A stretch of 64,000 bases of DNA from Azoarcus sp. DN11 (GCF_003628555.1 NZ_CP021731.1:2294001-2358000), one strand, 5' to 3'. Shown: positions 1 through 9,594, numbered from the stretch's first letter. The notes: generated by a model from the letters alone, not told the origin. Numbers and translations are program-made.

Positions 1-166
1 CGCGAACACGCTGGGCGAGCTCGGCATCCCGTTCAAGGCCGGCGAAGTGATCCTGTCGGGATCGCAGTCCCCGCTGGTGACCGTCGTCGATGGCGACGAA
101 CTCGTGTGTACCGTCGGCGGCCTGGGTAGCTGCCGCGTGAAATTTGCCGGAAGGAGCGCGGTATGA
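1..166 (+). CDS. dmpE: 2-oxopent-4-enoate hydratase, C-terminal fragment
   Basis: Reading from base 2 gives 54 codons that end in TGA at 164-166. The peptide carries the family's C-terminal signature (GIPFKAGEVILSGS, then GGLGSC.V.F), typical of MhpD/DmpE/XylJ hydratases, which add water to 2-oxopent-4-enoate to give 4-hydroxy-2-oxovalerate in the meta-cleavage pathway. The 5' part lies outside the window. The stop overlaps the next start as ATGA. That next gene is the homologous decarboxylase, which in known systems forms a complex with the hydratase. The decarboxylase itself shares this fold, so the name rests partly on context. Confidence 0.8.
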   Translation, partial: ANTLGELGIPFKAGEVILSGSQSPLVTVVDGDELVCTVGGLGSCRVKFAGRSAV

Positions 167-969
167 GCCGGAACAATGAACTGACGCTGTCGCGCGAGGA
201 CGTCGTGCGCCTGTGCGAGCGGGTCGAAGGCGCCCAGCGCGGCGCGTACGCGATCCCGAAGCTGACCGACGAATACCCGGCGATGACGATTGCTGACGGC
301 TACGCCGTGCAGAGCGAACTGCGCCGGCGCTACCTCGCGCAGGGCCATCGGCTGGTCGGCTGGAAGGCGGGCCTCACGTCGAAGGCGAAAATGCAGCAGA
401 TGGGTGTCGATGTCCCCTCGATCGGCTTCCTCACCGACCGCATGGCGCGGCCCGAGAGCAGCGCGATCGCGACGGCCGACCTCGTGCATCCGCGCGTCGA
501 GTGCGAAGTCGCCTTCGTGATGAAGAAGGACCTGCAGGGACCGGGCTGCACCCGCGAGGACGTGCTGGACGCGACCGACTACGTGCTGCCCGCGGTCGAG
601 ATCATCGATTCGCGCTACTCCGGCTTCAAGTTCGACCTCGCCAGCGTGATCGCCGACAACGGTTCGTCCGCGCGCTTCGTCGGCGGCGGCCGCGCCCGCT
701 ACGTCGAGGACCTCGACCTGCGCACGCTCGGCGTTGTGATGGAAAAGAACGGCGAGATCGTGACGATGGGCGCCTCGGCGGCCGTGCTCGGTCATCCGGC
801 CGAGGCGATCGCGATGCTGGTGAACATCCTCGCCGACATGGACGAAGGCTTGCCTGCCGGCAGCTTCGTCATGAGCGGCGGCATCACCGAAGCCATCTCC
901 GTGAAGCCGGGCGACAGCATCGTCGCGCGCTTCCAGGAACTCGGCAGCGTGTCGATGCGCTTCGTCTGA
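163..969 (+). CDS. dmpH: 4-oxalocrotonate (2-oxo-3-hexenedioate) decarboxylase
   Basis: A 268-residue protein of the DmpH/XylI family, which decarboxylates 2-oxo-3-hexenedioate to 2-oxopent-4-enoate in the catechol meta pathway; Mg-dependent and cytoplasmic. Recognisable blocks are [16 protein letters not shown] near residue 66, [15 protein letters not shown] near 145, the acidic ECEVAF region and a C-terminal MSGGIT segment. The length matches the family (about 264). The ATG overlaps the hydratase stop by ATGA, which fits co-translation of a decarboxylase-hydratase pair. It resembles the upstream hydratase because the two enzymes are paralogous. Confidence 0.92.
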   Translation: MSRNNELTLSREDVVRLCERVEGAQRGAYAIPKLTDEYPAMTIADGYAVQSELRRRYLAQGHRLVGWKAGLTSKAKMQQMGVDVPSIGFLTDRMARPESSAIATADLVHPRVECEVAFVMKKDLQGPGCTREDVLDATDYVLPAVEIIDSRYSGFKFDLASVIADNGSSARFVGGGRARYVEDLDLRTLGVVMEKNGEIVTMGASAAVLGHPAEAIAMLVNILADMDEGLPAGSFVMSGGITEAISVKPGDSIVARFQELGSVSMRFV

Positions 970-999
970 CCCCCGACCCCCATAAATACAGAGAAAACC

Positions 1000-1227
1000 A
1001 TGCCCATCATCGAAATGCATCTCGCGGAGGGACGCACGGCCGAGCAGAAGCGCAAGGTCGCGAACGCCGTCACCGAAGCCGTCATCCAGGCGCTCGGCGT
1101 GAAGTCCGAGGCCGTGCGCGTCCTGATCACCGAACACGGCAACGAGGAGTTCTACGTTGCCGGCGAAACCCTGGCGGAGCGTGCCGAACGGCAGCGCGTC
1201 GCCGCAATCGTGGAGCAAGGCCAATGA
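1000..1227 (+). CDS. dmpI: 4-oxalocrotonate tautomerase
   Basis: A 75-residue tautomerase that interconverts the enol and keto forms of 4-oxalocrotonate. After removal of the start Met the N-terminus is Pro-1, the catalytic base. Arg-11 (EGR), Arg-39 (AVR) and Phe-50 (EEF), the other active-site residues of the DmpI/XylH type, are all at the canonical positions. It is slightly longer at the C-terminus than the 62-residue classic enzyme. It lies 30 bp after dmpH, and its stop overlaps the dmpF start (ATGA at 1224-1227), indicating one transcript. Confidence 0.95.
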   Translation: MPIIEMHLAEGRTAEQKRKVANAVTEAVIQALGVKSEAVRVLITEHGNEEFYVAGETLAERAERQRVAAIVEQGQ

Positions 1228-2138
1228 AGAAGATCAAGTGCGCCCTGATCGGGTCCGGCAACATCGGCACGGACCTGATCTACAAGATCAAGCGCAGCCC
1301 GGTGCTGGAACCGGTGTGGATGGTCGGCATCGACCCGGAGTCCGAAGGTCTCGCGCGGGCCCGTGAAATGGGGCTCAAGACCACCGCGGAAGGCGTCGAT
1401 GGCCTGCTGCCGCACGTCGAGGCGGACGGCATCCAGATCGCCTTCGACGCGACCAGCGCCTACGTGCATGCCGAGAACAGCCGCAAGCTCAACGAGCTCG
1501 GCGTGATGATGATCGACCTCACGCCGGCGGCGATCGGGCCGCTGTGCGTGCCGCCGGTGAACCTTCGCGAGCACGCCGACAAGCTCGCGATGAACGTGAA
1601 CATGATCTCGTGCGCCGGCCAGGCGACGATCCCGGTCGTGAATGCCGTGTCGCGCATCCAGAGCGTCGAATACGCCGAGATCGTCGCGAGTCTCGCGTCG
1701 AAGTCGGTCGGCCCCGGCACCCGCGCCAACCTCGACGAGTTCACCTACACGACCTCGAACGCAATCTGCAAGGTCGGCGGCGCCCGCCGCGGCAAGGCGC
1801 TGTGCATCATCAACCCGGCCGAGCCGTCGATGATCATGCGCAACACGATCTACTGCCTGACCGACGACGAGCCTGACCATGCGCGCATCACCGAGTCGAT
1901 CCTGCAGATGATCGGCGAAGTGCAGAAGTACGTGCCGGGCTACAAGCTCGTCAATGGCCCGATCTTCGACGGCAACAAGGTGTCCGTCTTCCTCGAAGTC
2001 GCCGGACTCGGCGACTACCTGCCCAAGTACGCCGGCAACCTCGACATCATGACCGCGGCCGCGACGCGCACCGCCGAGATGTTCGCCGAGGAGATCCTCG
2101 CCGGAAAGATCCAGTTGAAAGCCGCGGAGACCGTGTGA
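1224..2138 (+). CDS. dmpF: acetaldehyde dehydrogenase (acylating)
   Basis: A 304-residue enzyme converting acetaldehyde, NAD+ and CoA to acetyl-CoA. It begins with a Rossmann motif ([12 protein letters not shown]), contains the catalytic Cys in MISCAGQAT about residue 130, and ends in the usual [11 protein letters not shown] segment. It partners with the downstream aldolase, which channels acetaldehyde to it in DmpFG complexes. A much longer same-frame reading exists upstream, but the start at 1224 gives the family N-terminus and a four-base overlap with dmpI. Confidence 0.96.
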   Translation: MKKIKCALIGSGNIGTDLIYKIKRSPVLEPVWMVGIDPESEGLARAREMGLKTTAEGVDGLLPHVEADGIQIAFDATSAYVHAENSRKLNELGVMMIDLTPAAIGPLCVPPVNLREHADKLAMNVNMISCAGQATIPVVNAVSRIQSVEYAEIVASLASKSVGPGTRANLDEFTYTTSNAICKVGGARRGKALCIINPAEPSMIMRNTIYCLTDDEPDHARITESILQMIGEVQKYVPGYKLVNGPIFDGNKVSVFLEVAGLGDYLPKYAGNLDIMTAAATRTAEMFAEEILAGKIQLKAAETV

Positions 2139-3196
2139 TGAGCCAGACTTCTTCCAGCCTCAAGGGCCGCAAGGTCATCCTGCATGACATGTGCCTGCGC
2201 GACGGCATGCACGCGAAGCGCGAGCAGATCAGCGTCGAGCAGATGGTGAAAGTCGCCACCGCGCTCGACGATGCCGGCATCCCCTATATTCAAGTCACGC
2301 ACGGCGCGGGCCTCGGCGGCAACTCGCTGCAGCACGGCTTCGCGATGGCGCCGAACGAGGAATACATCTCGGCCGTTGCATCGCGCATGAAGCAGGCCAA
2401 GGTGTCGGTGCTGCTGATTCCCGGCCTCGGCACGATGAAGGAACTGCAGGCCGCCTACGACGCGGGCGCGCGTAGCGTGCATGTGGCGACCCATTGCACC
2501 GAAGCGGATACCTCGCCGCAGCACATCGCTTACGCACGCAAGCTCGGCATGGACACCACCGGCTTCCTGATGATGTCGCACCTCAACGACGCGGCCGGCA
2601 TCGCGCAGCAGGGCAAGCTGATGGAGTCCTACGGCGCGCAGACGATCTACGTCACCGACTCCGCGGGCTACATGCTGCCCGAGGACGTCAAGGCGCGCTT
2701 CGCCGCGCTGCGCGAGGTGCTGAAGCCGGAGACGGAAATCGGCTTCCACGGCCACCACAACCTCGGGATGGGCATCGCCAATTCGATCGCCGCGATCGAG
2801 GCGGGCGCGAGTCGCATCGACGGATCGGTCGCGGGCCTGGGCGCGGGCGCGGGCAACACGCCGCTCGAAGTCTTCGCCGCGGTGTGCGAGCGCATGGGCA
2901 TCGAGACCGGCGTGGATCTCTTCAAGATCATGGACGTCGCCGAGGACGTCATCGTGCCGATGATGGACCACATCGTCCGCGTCGATCGCGAATCGCTGAC
3001 CCTCGGTTTCGCGGGCGTCTATTCGACCTTCCTTCTGCACTCGAAACGGGCGGCCGAGCGCTTCGGCGTGCCGGCGCGCGACATCCTGGTCGAGCTGGGC
3101 CGCAAGAAGATGATCGGCGGCCAGGAAGACATGATTCAGGACACCGCGATGACGATGGCGAAGGAACGCGGGCTGCTGCAGGACGTGGCAGCCTGA
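2138..3196 (+). CDS. dmpG: 4-hydroxy-2-oxovalerate aldolase
   Basis: A 352-residue DmpG-type class II aldolase splitting 4-hydroxy-2-oxovalerate to pyruvate and acetaldehyde, the final step of meta cleavage. LRDGMHA (Arg-21, Asp-22, His-25 by this start) is the active-site loop, and GFHGHHNLG carries the divalent-metal histidines. The ATG at 2138 shares one base with the dmpF stop (TGATG). A GTG three bases earlier is possible but not needed. Tight coupling with dmpF agrees with the known bifunctional complex. Confidence 0.96.
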   Translation: MSQTSSSLKGRKVILHDMCLRDGMHAKREQISVEQMVKVATALDDAGIPYIQVTHGAGLGGNSLQHGFAMAPNEEYISAVASRMKQAKVSVLLIPGLGTMKELQAAYDAGARSVHVATHCTEADTSPQHIAYARKLGMDTTGFLMMSHLNDAAGIAQQGKLMESYGAQTIYVTDSAGYMLPEDVKARFAALREVLKPETEIGFHGHHNLGMGIANSIAAIEAGASRIDGSVAGLGAGAGNTPLEVFAAVCERMGIETGVDLFKIMDVAEDVIVPMMDHIVRVDRESLTLGFAGVYSTFLLHSKRAAERFGVPARDILVELGRKKMIGGQEDMIQDTAMTMAKERGLLQDVAA

Positions 3197-3215
3197 GGCG
3201 GAAGGCGGACGCGTC

Positions 3216-3557
3216 GTGAAGTTCGCCATCACCATCGAAGACACGTCGGAGCGCTATGACTGCGCGCCCGACGAGTCGCTCCTCGCCGGCATGGTCCGCC
3301 TCGGCCGGCGGGGGATTCCCGCCGGCTGCTGCGGCGGGGGCTGCGGCGTGTGCAAGGTCGAGATCACCGCGGGTGCTTTCGAAGCGCGCGCGATGAGCCG
3401 CGATCACGTCAGCGCCGCGGAGCAGGCGGAAGGGCGCGTGCTCGCCTGCCGGGTTTATCCACGCAGCGATGTGACCTTGCGCGTGTTGGGCAAGATGCAG
3501 AAGACGGTGTGCGGCAAGAAGGTCGTCGAGCAGGCTGAACGCCGTGCCCCCTCCTGA
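3216..3557 (+). CDS. chloroplast-type [2Fe-2S] ferredoxin (XylT/DmpQ-like)
   Basis: A 113-residue plant-type ferredoxin with the Cys pattern CCGGGCGVC followed by a fourth Cys in LACRVYP. In meta-cleavage operons such ferredoxins (XylT, DmpQ, NahT) re-reduce the iron of inactivated catechol 2,3-dioxygenase. The GTG start at 3216 lies 19 bp after dmpG. Its place at the end of the operon is unusual, since xylT/dmpQ normally sit just before the dioxygenase gene. The dioxygenase should lie upstream of the window. Confidence 0.82.
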   Translation: MKFAITIEDTSERYDCAPDESLLAGMVRLGRRGIPAGCCGGGCGVCKVEITAGAFEARAMSRDHVSAAEQAEGRVLACRVYPRSDVTLRVLGKMQKTVCGKKVVEQAERRAPS

Positions 3558-3727
3558 GTCGTGGCGCCCAAACCAGGCGGAGAGCCGCTCAGGTTGAGCC
3601 TGCACCGAAGGCGTTCGTAACCAACCCCGCCGAGTGCCTGCCCGGGGGCGAAGGCGGACCACGCGATACTCATGGTCTGGCGCACGGATCCATTGACGTC
3701 CCGCGGCAGGAAATGTTTGGATAGGCC

Positions 3728-4855
3728 ATGGACCAGCCTGCACCTTCCATGGACGCTTCTCCTCCGTCCCCTGAACGCCCCGAAATCGAGTTCCGCGACA
3801 TCCCCTTTCAGGGAATCATCGAGCAGTCGCTGGCGGGCGTGTACCTGGTGTTCGACGAACGCTTCCAGTACGTGAACTCGACCTTCGCGGCAATGTTCGG
3901 CTATACGCGCGAAGAATTCGTCGGCACCTCGATCCGGGAGCTCGTTCTGCCGGACTTTGTCGGCGAGGCGATGGAGTACTACCGGCTCCGCGTGTACGAG
4001 GGCGTGCCGTCAATCCGCTATTTCACCCGATGCCGGCATCGGGACGGGCATGTCGTGCATATCGAGGTGCATGGTTCGCGGGTCGACTATCATGGCCAGC
4101 CGGCCCTGGCGGGCGTGGTGATCGACGTCAGCGAGCGCGTGCGGCGGGACATGGACCTGCATCGGTCGCGCCGACGGTTGCGGGAACTCGCGTCCTATAT
4201 CAACAGCTCGCGGGAAGAGCTGCGCGGGCAACTGGCGCGCGAGGTGCATGATGTACTGGGCGGCATGCTCAGTTCGATCAAGCTCGATGTCTTCCGCATC
4301 CAGCGCCGATCGACCGACCCCGCCTTGGCGGAGATCCATGAGATCGCTGACGAACTCCTGCCGCTGATCCAGGACACCATCGACACGGCGCGGCAGATTT
4401 CCGACGAGCTGCGGCCGCGGATGCTCGACACGCTCGGCCTGGTGGCGGCGATCCGGAGCGAGCTGCAGGCATTCGGGCGGCGCAACGAGGTCGTCGTCGG
4501 ATTCTCGGTGGTGGGAAGGGAACCCGAACTTTCGGCGGAAACCGCGACGCAGTGCTTCCGGGTGTTCCAGGAGGCATTGACGAATATCGGACGGCACGCG
4601 CAGGCGGAAACGGTGGAAGTGCAGGTGAACTGCAGGGATGGCCGCTTCGAGCTGCAGGTCCGCGACGACGGGAAGGGGATCGACCGGCCTTCGATGCGGG
4701 AGGGCTCGATCGGGATGTTGAGCATGGCCGAACGCGCGCGCAATGTCGGCGGTTCGCTGTATGTACATGCGCGCGCCGGGGGTGGAACAGTCGTGCTTCT
4801 GGCGGTACCGGGTCATATGGGGCGACGTGGCAATGATCGAACTGCTGATCGTTGA
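3728..4855 (+). CDS. PAS-domain sensor histidine kinase (HisKA_3 type)
   Basis: A 375-residue soluble kinase with no clear membrane segment. A PAS domain spans about residues 28-140 (GVYLVFDERFQYVN, MFGYTREEFVG, the following YFTRCRHRDG). A dimerisation/phospho-acceptor helix has REVHDVLGGMLSSIKLD with His-174 as the phosphorylated residue. The C-terminal HATPase has DDGKG and GMLSMAERA. This is the NarX/LuxR-partner class. Its 3' end overlaps the response-regulator gene by 23 bp. It lies between two aromatic operons, so a role in sensing an aromatic or redox signal is plausible but unproven. Confidence 0.9.
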   Translation: MDQPAPSMDASPPSPERPEIEFRDIPFQGIIEQSLAGVYLVFDERFQYVNSTFAAMFGYTREEFVGTSIRELVLPDFVGEAMEYYRLRVYEGVPSIRYFTRCRHRDGHVVHIEVHGSRVDYHGQPALAGVVIDVSERVRRDMDLHRSRRRLRELASYINSSREELRGQLAREVHDVLGGMLSSIKLDVFRIQRRSTDPALAEIHEIADELLPLIQDTIDTARQISDELRPRMLDTLGLVAAIRSELQAFGRRNEVVVGFSVVGREPELSAETATQCFRVFQEALTNIGRHAQAETVEVQVNCRDGRFELQVRDDGKGIDRPSMREGSIGMLSMAERARNVGGSLYVHARAGGGTVVLLAVPGHMGRRGNDRTADR

Positions 4856-5465
4856 TGATCATACGATCTTCCGCTCGGGCCTGAGGCGGATGCTCTCGGA
4901 CGAGGCGGACATCCACGTCGCGGACGAGGCGAGCGACGGGGCCGGCGCGCTTGCGAAGATACGCAGCGGCAAGTTCGATGTCGTGCTGATGGATATCAAC
5001 ATGGCGGGCCGCAGCGGCCTCGACACGCTCGAATCGATCCGCGCCGAGCGGCCCGAGCTGCCGGTCATCATGCTGTCGATGTATCCGGAGGAGCAGTACG
5101 CGGTGCTCGCGCTGCGGGCGCGTGCGAATGCCTACCTGTCGAAGGACGTCGAGCCGCAGGAGTTGTTGACCGCGATCCGGCACGTGGTCGGGGGAGGGCG
5201 CTACGTCTCGCCGCGCAGTGCCGCGAATCTGCTGATGCAGATGGATCGCGCGCGCGAAGGCGCGCCGCACGAGAAGCTCACCGCGCGCGAGATGCAGGTG
5301 ATGATGAAGATCGTGCGCGGCATGTCGCTCACCGACGTGGGCGTGCAGATGTGCCTGTCGGTGAAGACCGTGAGCACGTACCGCGTCCGCATCCTCGAGA
5401 AGCTCGGGCTCGCGAGCAACGCCGAGCTCGTGCAGTACGCGATGCGCAACGGCCTGCTGGACTGA
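4833..5465 (+). CDS. NarL/LuxR-family response regulator
   Basis: A 210-residue two-domain regulator. The receiver domain shows the acidic pair Asp-8/Asp-9, the phospho-acceptor Asp-54 (VVLMDINMAG) and the conserved Lys in YLSKD. The C-terminal LuxR helix-turn-helix (LTAREMQVMMKIV, then SVKTVSTYRVRILEKL) binds DNA. The ATG at 4833 puts the receiver strand immediately at the N-terminus, whereas longer in-frame starts would add an unrelated tail. It is translationally coupled to the kinase and is followed by 382 bp that lead into paaA. Confidence 0.92.
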   Translation: MIELLIVDDHTIFRSGLRRMLSDEADIHVADEASDGAGALAKIRSGKFDVVLMDINMAGRSGLDTLESIRAERPELPVIMLSMYPEEQYAVLALRARANAYLSKDVEPQELLTAIRHVVGGGRYVSPRSAANLLMQMDRAREGAPHEKLTAREMQVMMKIVRGMSLTDVGVQMCLSVKTVSTYRVRILEKLGLASNAELVQYAMRNGLLD

Positions 5466-5847
5466 CTGCGCCCCGGTACGCGCGCTCCGCGAATCGGACT
5501 GCGACCGACTCCAACGGGCGGCGTTCGCCGTTCCGAATCTCGGCCAGGAATGCGCCAAAACTGATCCAAAATACACGTTCGTGTGCGGATGAGTTTGTAT
5601 CACAAGCACTTGCGGATTGCCGTAACGTGCTTGCCACATAAGGCTTTTGGCGCCTACCGTCCTTCTGCTGCACGCAATCAGAAAATTCCTACAAGAGGTC
5701 GAGAACACGCCGACATTCCGACCCGGGCGGCTCCCCTAGGATTCGATCCAACGCGCGACTGTCATGAGTCATCAGCGACAGATCAAGCGCGAGGATACGT
5801 ATCACGTCTGACGACGGATGCACGAACCCGACGAGAGGAGGAACGGA
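5466..5847. promoter_or_regulatory. non-coding region before the paa operon with inverted repeats
   Basis: This 382-bp gap has no convincing gene. It holds two symmetric elements. One is a perfect 7-bp inverted repeat CAAGCAC/GTGCTTG at 5603-5609 and 5627-5633, separated by 17 bp. The other is a 10-bp palindrome GATACGTATC at 5794-5803, about 45 bp before paaA. A strong Shine-Dalgarno (GAGAGGAGGAAC, about 5834-5845) precedes the paaA ATG. Either element could be an operator for the response regulator or for a PaaR-type repressor encoded elsewhere. The assignment is inference. Confidence 0.45.
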
Positions 5848-6849
5848 ATGTACGCCCAGATGGTGGACACGGGGATGAAGCGGGTGCAGGGGCTCGACGA
5901 GATGTCGGCCGAGGAGCGCGCCTTCCAGGAGAAGATCGACGCGGGGATCAAGATCGAGGCCAAGGACTGGATGCCGGAAGGCTACCGCCGCACCTTGATC
6001 CGCCAGATCTCGCAGCACGCGCACTCGGAGATCGTCGGCCAGCTGCCCGAAGGCAACTGGGTCACGCGCGCGCCGAGCTTGAAGCGCAAGGCGATCCTGC
6101 TGGCGAAGATCCAGGACGAGGCGGGCCACGGCCTGTACCTCTACAGCGCCGCCGAGACGCTCGGCGTGACGCGCGACCAGGTCTATGCCGACCTGCTGTC
6201 GGGCAAGGTGAAGTACTCCAGCATCTTCAATTACCCGACCACCAACTGGGCCGACATCGGCACGGTCGGCTGGCTGGTCGACGGCGCGGCGATCATGAAC
6301 CAGATCCCGCTGTGCCGCTGCTCCTACGGCCCGTACTCGCGGGCGATGGTGCGCGTGTGCAAGGAGGAATCCTTCCACCAGCGCCAGGGCTACGACCTCG
6401 TGATGGCGATGGCGAAGGGCACGCCGGAACAGAAGGCGACGGCGCAGGACGCGCTGAACCGCTGGTGGTGGCCGGCGCTGATGATGTTCGGGCCATCGGA
6501 TGGCGAGTCCGTGCATAGCGCGCAGTCGATGCAGTGGAAGATCAAGATCCTGTCGAACGACGAGCTGCGCCAGAAGTTCGTCGACCAGACCGTGCCGCAG
6601 GCCGAATACCTGGGCCTGACGATCCCCGATCCCGACCTGAAGTGGAACGAGGACACCGGCCACTACGACTTCGGCGGGATCGACTGGGAGGAGTTCCGCC
6701 AGGTCGTCGCCGGCAACGGCCCCTGCAACCGCGACCGCCTGCGCACCCGCGTGAAGGCCTGGGAAGACGGGGCATGGTTCCGCGACGCGCTGCTCGCCCA
6801 CGCCGAGAAGAAATCCGAAAGACAAGTCGCGACCGCCAAGGCCGCCTGA
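5848..6849 (+). CDS. paaA: phenylacetyl-CoA 1,2-epoxidase, catalytic subunit PaaA
   Basis: A 333-residue diiron oxygenase subunit that epoxidises the ring of phenylacetyl-CoA. Di-iron ligands are visible: Glu-61, Glu-91 and His-94 in DEAGHG, Asp-145, and a later EESFH motif. They match the E. coli PaaA ligand spacing with a constant offset of 19. The ATG at 5848 has a strong ribosome site, whereas an earlier in-frame ATG (5818) adds ten non-conserved residues. It is first gene of the paaABCDE-paaN-paaK-thiolase run. Confidence 0.97.
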   Translation: MYAQMVDTGMKRVQGLDEMSAEERAFQEKIDAGIKIEAKDWMPEGYRRTLIRQISQHAHSEIVGQLPEGNWVTRAPSLKRKAILLAKIQDEAGHGLYLYSAAETLGVTRDQVYADLLSGKVKYSSIFNYPTTNWADIGTVGWLVDGAAIMNQIPLCRCSYGPYSRAMVRVCKEESFHQRQGYDLVMAMAKGTPEQKATAQDALNRWWWPALMMFGPSDGESVHSAQSMQWKIKILSNDELRQKFVDQTVPQAEYLGLTIPDPDLKWNEDTGHYDFGGIDWEEFRQVVAGNGPCNRDRLRTRVKAWEDGAWFRDALLAHAEKKSERQVATAKAA

Positions 6850-6874
6850 TAACGAGATCGAGAGGAGAAGAGAA

Positions 6875-7156
6875 ATGAAGGAATGGCCCCTTTGGGAAGT
6901 GTTCATCCGCAGCCAGCACGGCCTCGCCCACAAGCACGTCGGCAGCCTGCATGCGCCGGATGCCGAGATGGCGATCAACAACGCGCGCGACGTCTACACG
7001 CGCCGCAATGAAGGCCTGTCGATCTGGGTCGTGCCCGCCGGCGAAGTGACCGCGAGCAGCCCGGCCGACAAGGATGCGCTGTTCGAGCCCGCGAACAACA
7101 AGATCTACCGCCACCCGACCTTCTTCCCGGTGCCGGAAGAAGTGAAGCACATGTGA
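6875..7156 (+). CDS. paaB: phenylacetyl-CoA epoxidase subunit PaaB
   Basis: A 93-residue PaaB with the family start EWPLWEVFIRSQHGLAHKHVG, the DVYTRRNEG block and the TFFPVPEEVKHM ending. PaaB bridges the PaaAC core and helps dock the reductase. It lies 25 bp after paaA with an AGGAG-type ribosome site in GAGAGGAGAAGAGAAATG. Length is standard. Confidence 0.96.
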   Translation: MKEWPLWEVFIRSQHGLAHKHVGSLHAPDAEMAINNARDVYTRRNEGLSIWVVPAGEVTASSPADKDALFEPANNKIYRHPTFFPVPEEVKHM

Positions 7157-7177
7157 CCGGCAGGAACGGAGACCGAC

Positions 7178-7933
7178 ATGCTGCTCGATGACAAATACAT
7201 CTACCTGCTGCGCCTCGGCGACAACGCGCTGGTGCTGTCGCAGCGCCTTTCCGAATGGTGCGGCAAGGGTCCCGCCTTCGAGGAGGACATGGCGCTGACC
7301 AACACCGCGCTCGACCTGATCGGTCAGGCGCGGATGTGGCTGTCCTACGCCGGCGAGGTCGAAGGGCGCGGCCGCGACGAGGACGCGCTGGCCTTCCGCC
7401 GCGACGCCCACGAGTTCACCAACCTGCTGCTGGTCGAGCAGCCGAACGGCGACTACGCGCAGACGCTGGTGCGCCAGTTCTTCTTCGACGCGTGGCATCA
7501 CCTGGTGCTCGATGCGCTGATGCGCTCGGCCGACGACCGCATCGCCGACATCGCGTCGAAGGCGATCAAGGAAGTGGCCTACCACCTGCGCCGCAGCAGT
7601 GACCTGGTCGTGCGCCTGGGCGATGGCAGCGCGGAGAGCCGCCGCCGCATGCAGGACGCGGTCGACGCGCTGTGGATGTTCACCGGCGAGATGTTCAAGG
7701 CCGACGAGACGGAGGAGCTGCTCGGCGCGCAGGGCCTGGCCTGCGATCCCTCGACGCTGAAGGACGCGTGGCTGGCGATGGTGCGCGAGGTGTTCGCGGA
7801 AGCGACGCTGACGGTGCCGGACGGCGAATGGATGCAGAAGGGCGGCAAGCAGGGCCGGCACGGCGAACACCTGGGCCTGCTGCTGGCCGAGATGCAGTTC
7901 CTGCAGCGCGCCTATCCGAACGCAACCTGGTGA
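7178..7933 (+). CDS. paaC: phenylacetyl-CoA epoxidase structural subunit PaaC
   Basis: A 251-residue PaaC, the ferritin-like partner that forms the heterodimer with PaaA and stabilises it without a functional di-iron site. Typical segments are the N-terminal YLLRLGDNALVLSQRLSEWCG, LIGQARMWLSYA and RQFFFDAWH. It follows paaB by 21 bp with GGAACGGAG as ribosome site. Length agrees with E. coli PaaC (248). Confidence 0.96.
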   Translation: MLLDDKYIYLLRLGDNALVLSQRLSEWCGKGPAFEEDMALTNTALDLIGQARMWLSYAGEVEGRGRDEDALAFRRDAHEFTNLLLVEQPNGDYAQTLVRQFFFDAWHHLVLDALMRSADDRIADIASKAIKEVAYHLRRSSDLVVRLGDGSAESRRRMQDAVDALWMFTGEMFKADETEELLGAQGLACDPSTLKDAWLAMVREVFAEATLTVPDGEWMQKGGKQGRHGEHLGLLLAEMQFLQRAYPNATW

Positions 7934-7955
7934 CAACGTGGTAAGTGAGGCAGCG

Positions 7956-8489
7956 ATGGGCAGCTTGCGCGAACGCAGCGAGAGGGTGTGGGGCTGGCTG
8001 GCCGATGTGCCCGATCCCGAAATCCCGGTCATTTCCATCGTCGATCTGGGGATCGTGAGGGAGGTGAACTGGCACGACGATCCGGCCGGGGCGGTGTGCG
8101 AAGTGGTGATCACACCGACCTATTCGGGATGCCCGGCGACGGAAGTGATCGGCCGCTCCATCGAGGAAGCGCTGCGCGAGCGGGGGGTGGAGCGGGTGCG
8201 GCTGGAAAGCCGCATCGCTCCGGCCTGGACCACGGACTGGCTGACGAGCGAGGGACGCCGGAAGTTGAGCGAATACGGAATCGCGCCTCCGGCATGCCGC
8301 GCCGACGGACGCCAGGTGATCGACATCAGCGGGTTGCGCCGGCGTTCGTCCGAGGACGCTCCCGCCGCATGTCCGCACTGCGGCTCCGCGCACACCGAGC
8401 CGATCAGCCGCCATGGTTCGACCCCGTGCAAGGCGCTTCATCGCTGCCTCGACTGCCGCGAGCCGTTCGACTACTTCAAGTGCCACTGA
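7956..8489 (+). CDS. paaD: phenylacetate-CoA oxygenase maturation protein PaaD
   Basis: A 177-residue protein of the PaaD/DUF59 (MIP18-like) family, needed for Fe-S or iron loading of the epoxidase system. VPDPEIPVISIVDLGIV is the DUF59 core, followed by TPTYSGCPATEVI. The C-terminal Cys cluster (CPHCG, then HRCLDC and FKCH) is characteristic of PaaD. The ATG at 7956 has GTGAGG a few bases upstream; a GTG at 7938 would add six residues and lacks a better site. Confidence 0.93.
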   Translation: MGSLRERSERVWGWLADVPDPEIPVISIVDLGIVREVNWHDDPAGAVCEVVITPTYSGCPATEVIGRSIEEALRERGVERVRLESRIAPAWTTDWLTSEGRRKLSEYGIAPPACRADGRQVIDISGLRRRSSEDAPAACPHCGSAHTEPISRHGSTPCKALHRCLDCREPFDYFKCH

Positions 8490-8517
8490 GAAAGGCACTC
8501 CGAGAGGAGCAAGAGAC

Positions 8518-9594
8518 ATGAGCAAGTTCCACGATATCCGGGTCGCCAGCGTGCGTCCCGAGACCCGCGACGCGATCGTCGTCACCTTCGACGTGCCGCC
8601 TTCGCTGGCGGATGCGTTCCACTACACCCCCGGCCAGCACCTGACGCTGCGCACCGAGATCGGCGGCGAGGACGTGCGCCGCTCGTACTCGATCTGTTCG
8701 GGGGCCGGCGAGCGTGAACTGCGCGTCGCGATCAAGCGCGTGCATGGCGGCCTGTTCTCGAACTGGGCGAACGACTTCCTGAAGCCGGGCGTGAGCGTGC
8801 AGGTGATGCCGCCTTCCGGCCACTTTGGCATGGCGCCCGACGCGAACGTCGCGCGCCGCTACGTCGGCTTCGCAGCCGGCAGCGGGATCACGCCGATCCT
8901 GTCGCTGGTGAAGACGCTGCTCGCCGGTGAGCCCGGCAGCCGCTTCACGCTGGTCTATGGCAACCGTTCGTCGTCGAGCGTGATGTTCCGCGAAGAACTC
9001 GCCGACCTGAAGGACCAGTACGGCGAGCGACTGAACCTGGTGCACGTGCTGTCCCGTGAGCAGCAGGACATCGACCTCTTCAACGGCCGCATCGACCGCG
9101 AGCGCTGCGACGCGTTGCTGGCGCAGTGGATCGACCCGAAGCGCATCGACATGGCCTTCATCTGCGGGCCGATGGACATGATGGAAGCGGTGTCGGCGTC
9201 GCTGCAGGCGCATGGCATCGAGAAGGCGGCGATCAAGATGGAGCTCTTCGCGACGAGCCTGCCGAAAGGTCCGCGCCCGGCGCACGACCACGCCGTGAAG
9301 GGCGCCGAGGAGTGCGAGGTCACCGTGATCCAGGACGGCCGCGTGCGTCAATTCACGATGCCGAAGAACCGCGAATCGGTGCTCGACGCCGGCCTCGCGC
9401 AGGGCATCGAGATGCCGTACTCGTGCAAGGGCGGCGTGTGCTCGACCTGCCGCTGCAAGGTCATCGACGGCGAGGTCGATCACGACACCAACTTCGCGTT
9501 GGAAGACTACGAGATCGCCCGCGGCTTCCGCCTGTCGTGCCAGAGCTATCCGGTCACGGACAAGCTGGTGCTGGATTTCGACCAGGAAACCTGA
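8518..9594 (+). CDS. paaE: phenylacetyl-CoA epoxidase reductase PaaE
   Basis: A 358-residue electron-transfer subunit. An N-terminal FAD/NAD(P)H ferredoxin-reductase module (RRSYSICSG flavin motif, GFAAGSGITPILSL, ICGPMDMM) is followed by a C-terminal plant-type [2Fe-2S] domain (CKGGVCSTC and a distal Cys in RLSCQSYP). It passes electrons from NADPH to PaaA. The ATG at 8518 follows GAGAGGAGC. An upstream in-frame start at 8413 lies within paaD and is rejected. Confidence 0.96.
   Translation: MSKFHDIRVASVRPETRDAIVVTFDVPPSLADAFHYTPGQHLTLRTEIGGEDVRRSYSICSGAGERELRVAIKRVHGGLFSNWANDFLKPGVSVQVMPPSGHFGMAPDANVARRYVGFAAGSGITPILSLVKTLLAGEPGSRFTLVYGNRSSSSVMFREELADLKDQYGERLNLVHVLSREQQDIDLFNGRIDRERCDALLAQWIDPKRIDMAFICGPMDMMEAVSASLQAHGIEKAAIKMELFATSLPKGPRPAHDHAVKGAEECEVTVIQDGRVRQFTMPKNRESVLDAGLAQGIEMPYSCKGGVCSTCRCKVIDGEVDHDTNFALEDYEIARGFRLSCQSYPVTDKLVLDFDQET

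Noticed and set aside
3572..3617. possible third copy of the dispersed repeat after the ferredoxin gene
   Set aside because: Only the short stretch GCTCAGGTTGAGCCTG and GAAGGCGTTCG is similar; order and length do not match well enough.
4278..5708. 476-residue minus-strand frame over the kinase and response regulator
   Set aside because: Composition is typical of a reverse-complement shadow; the plus strand carries intact two-component domains.
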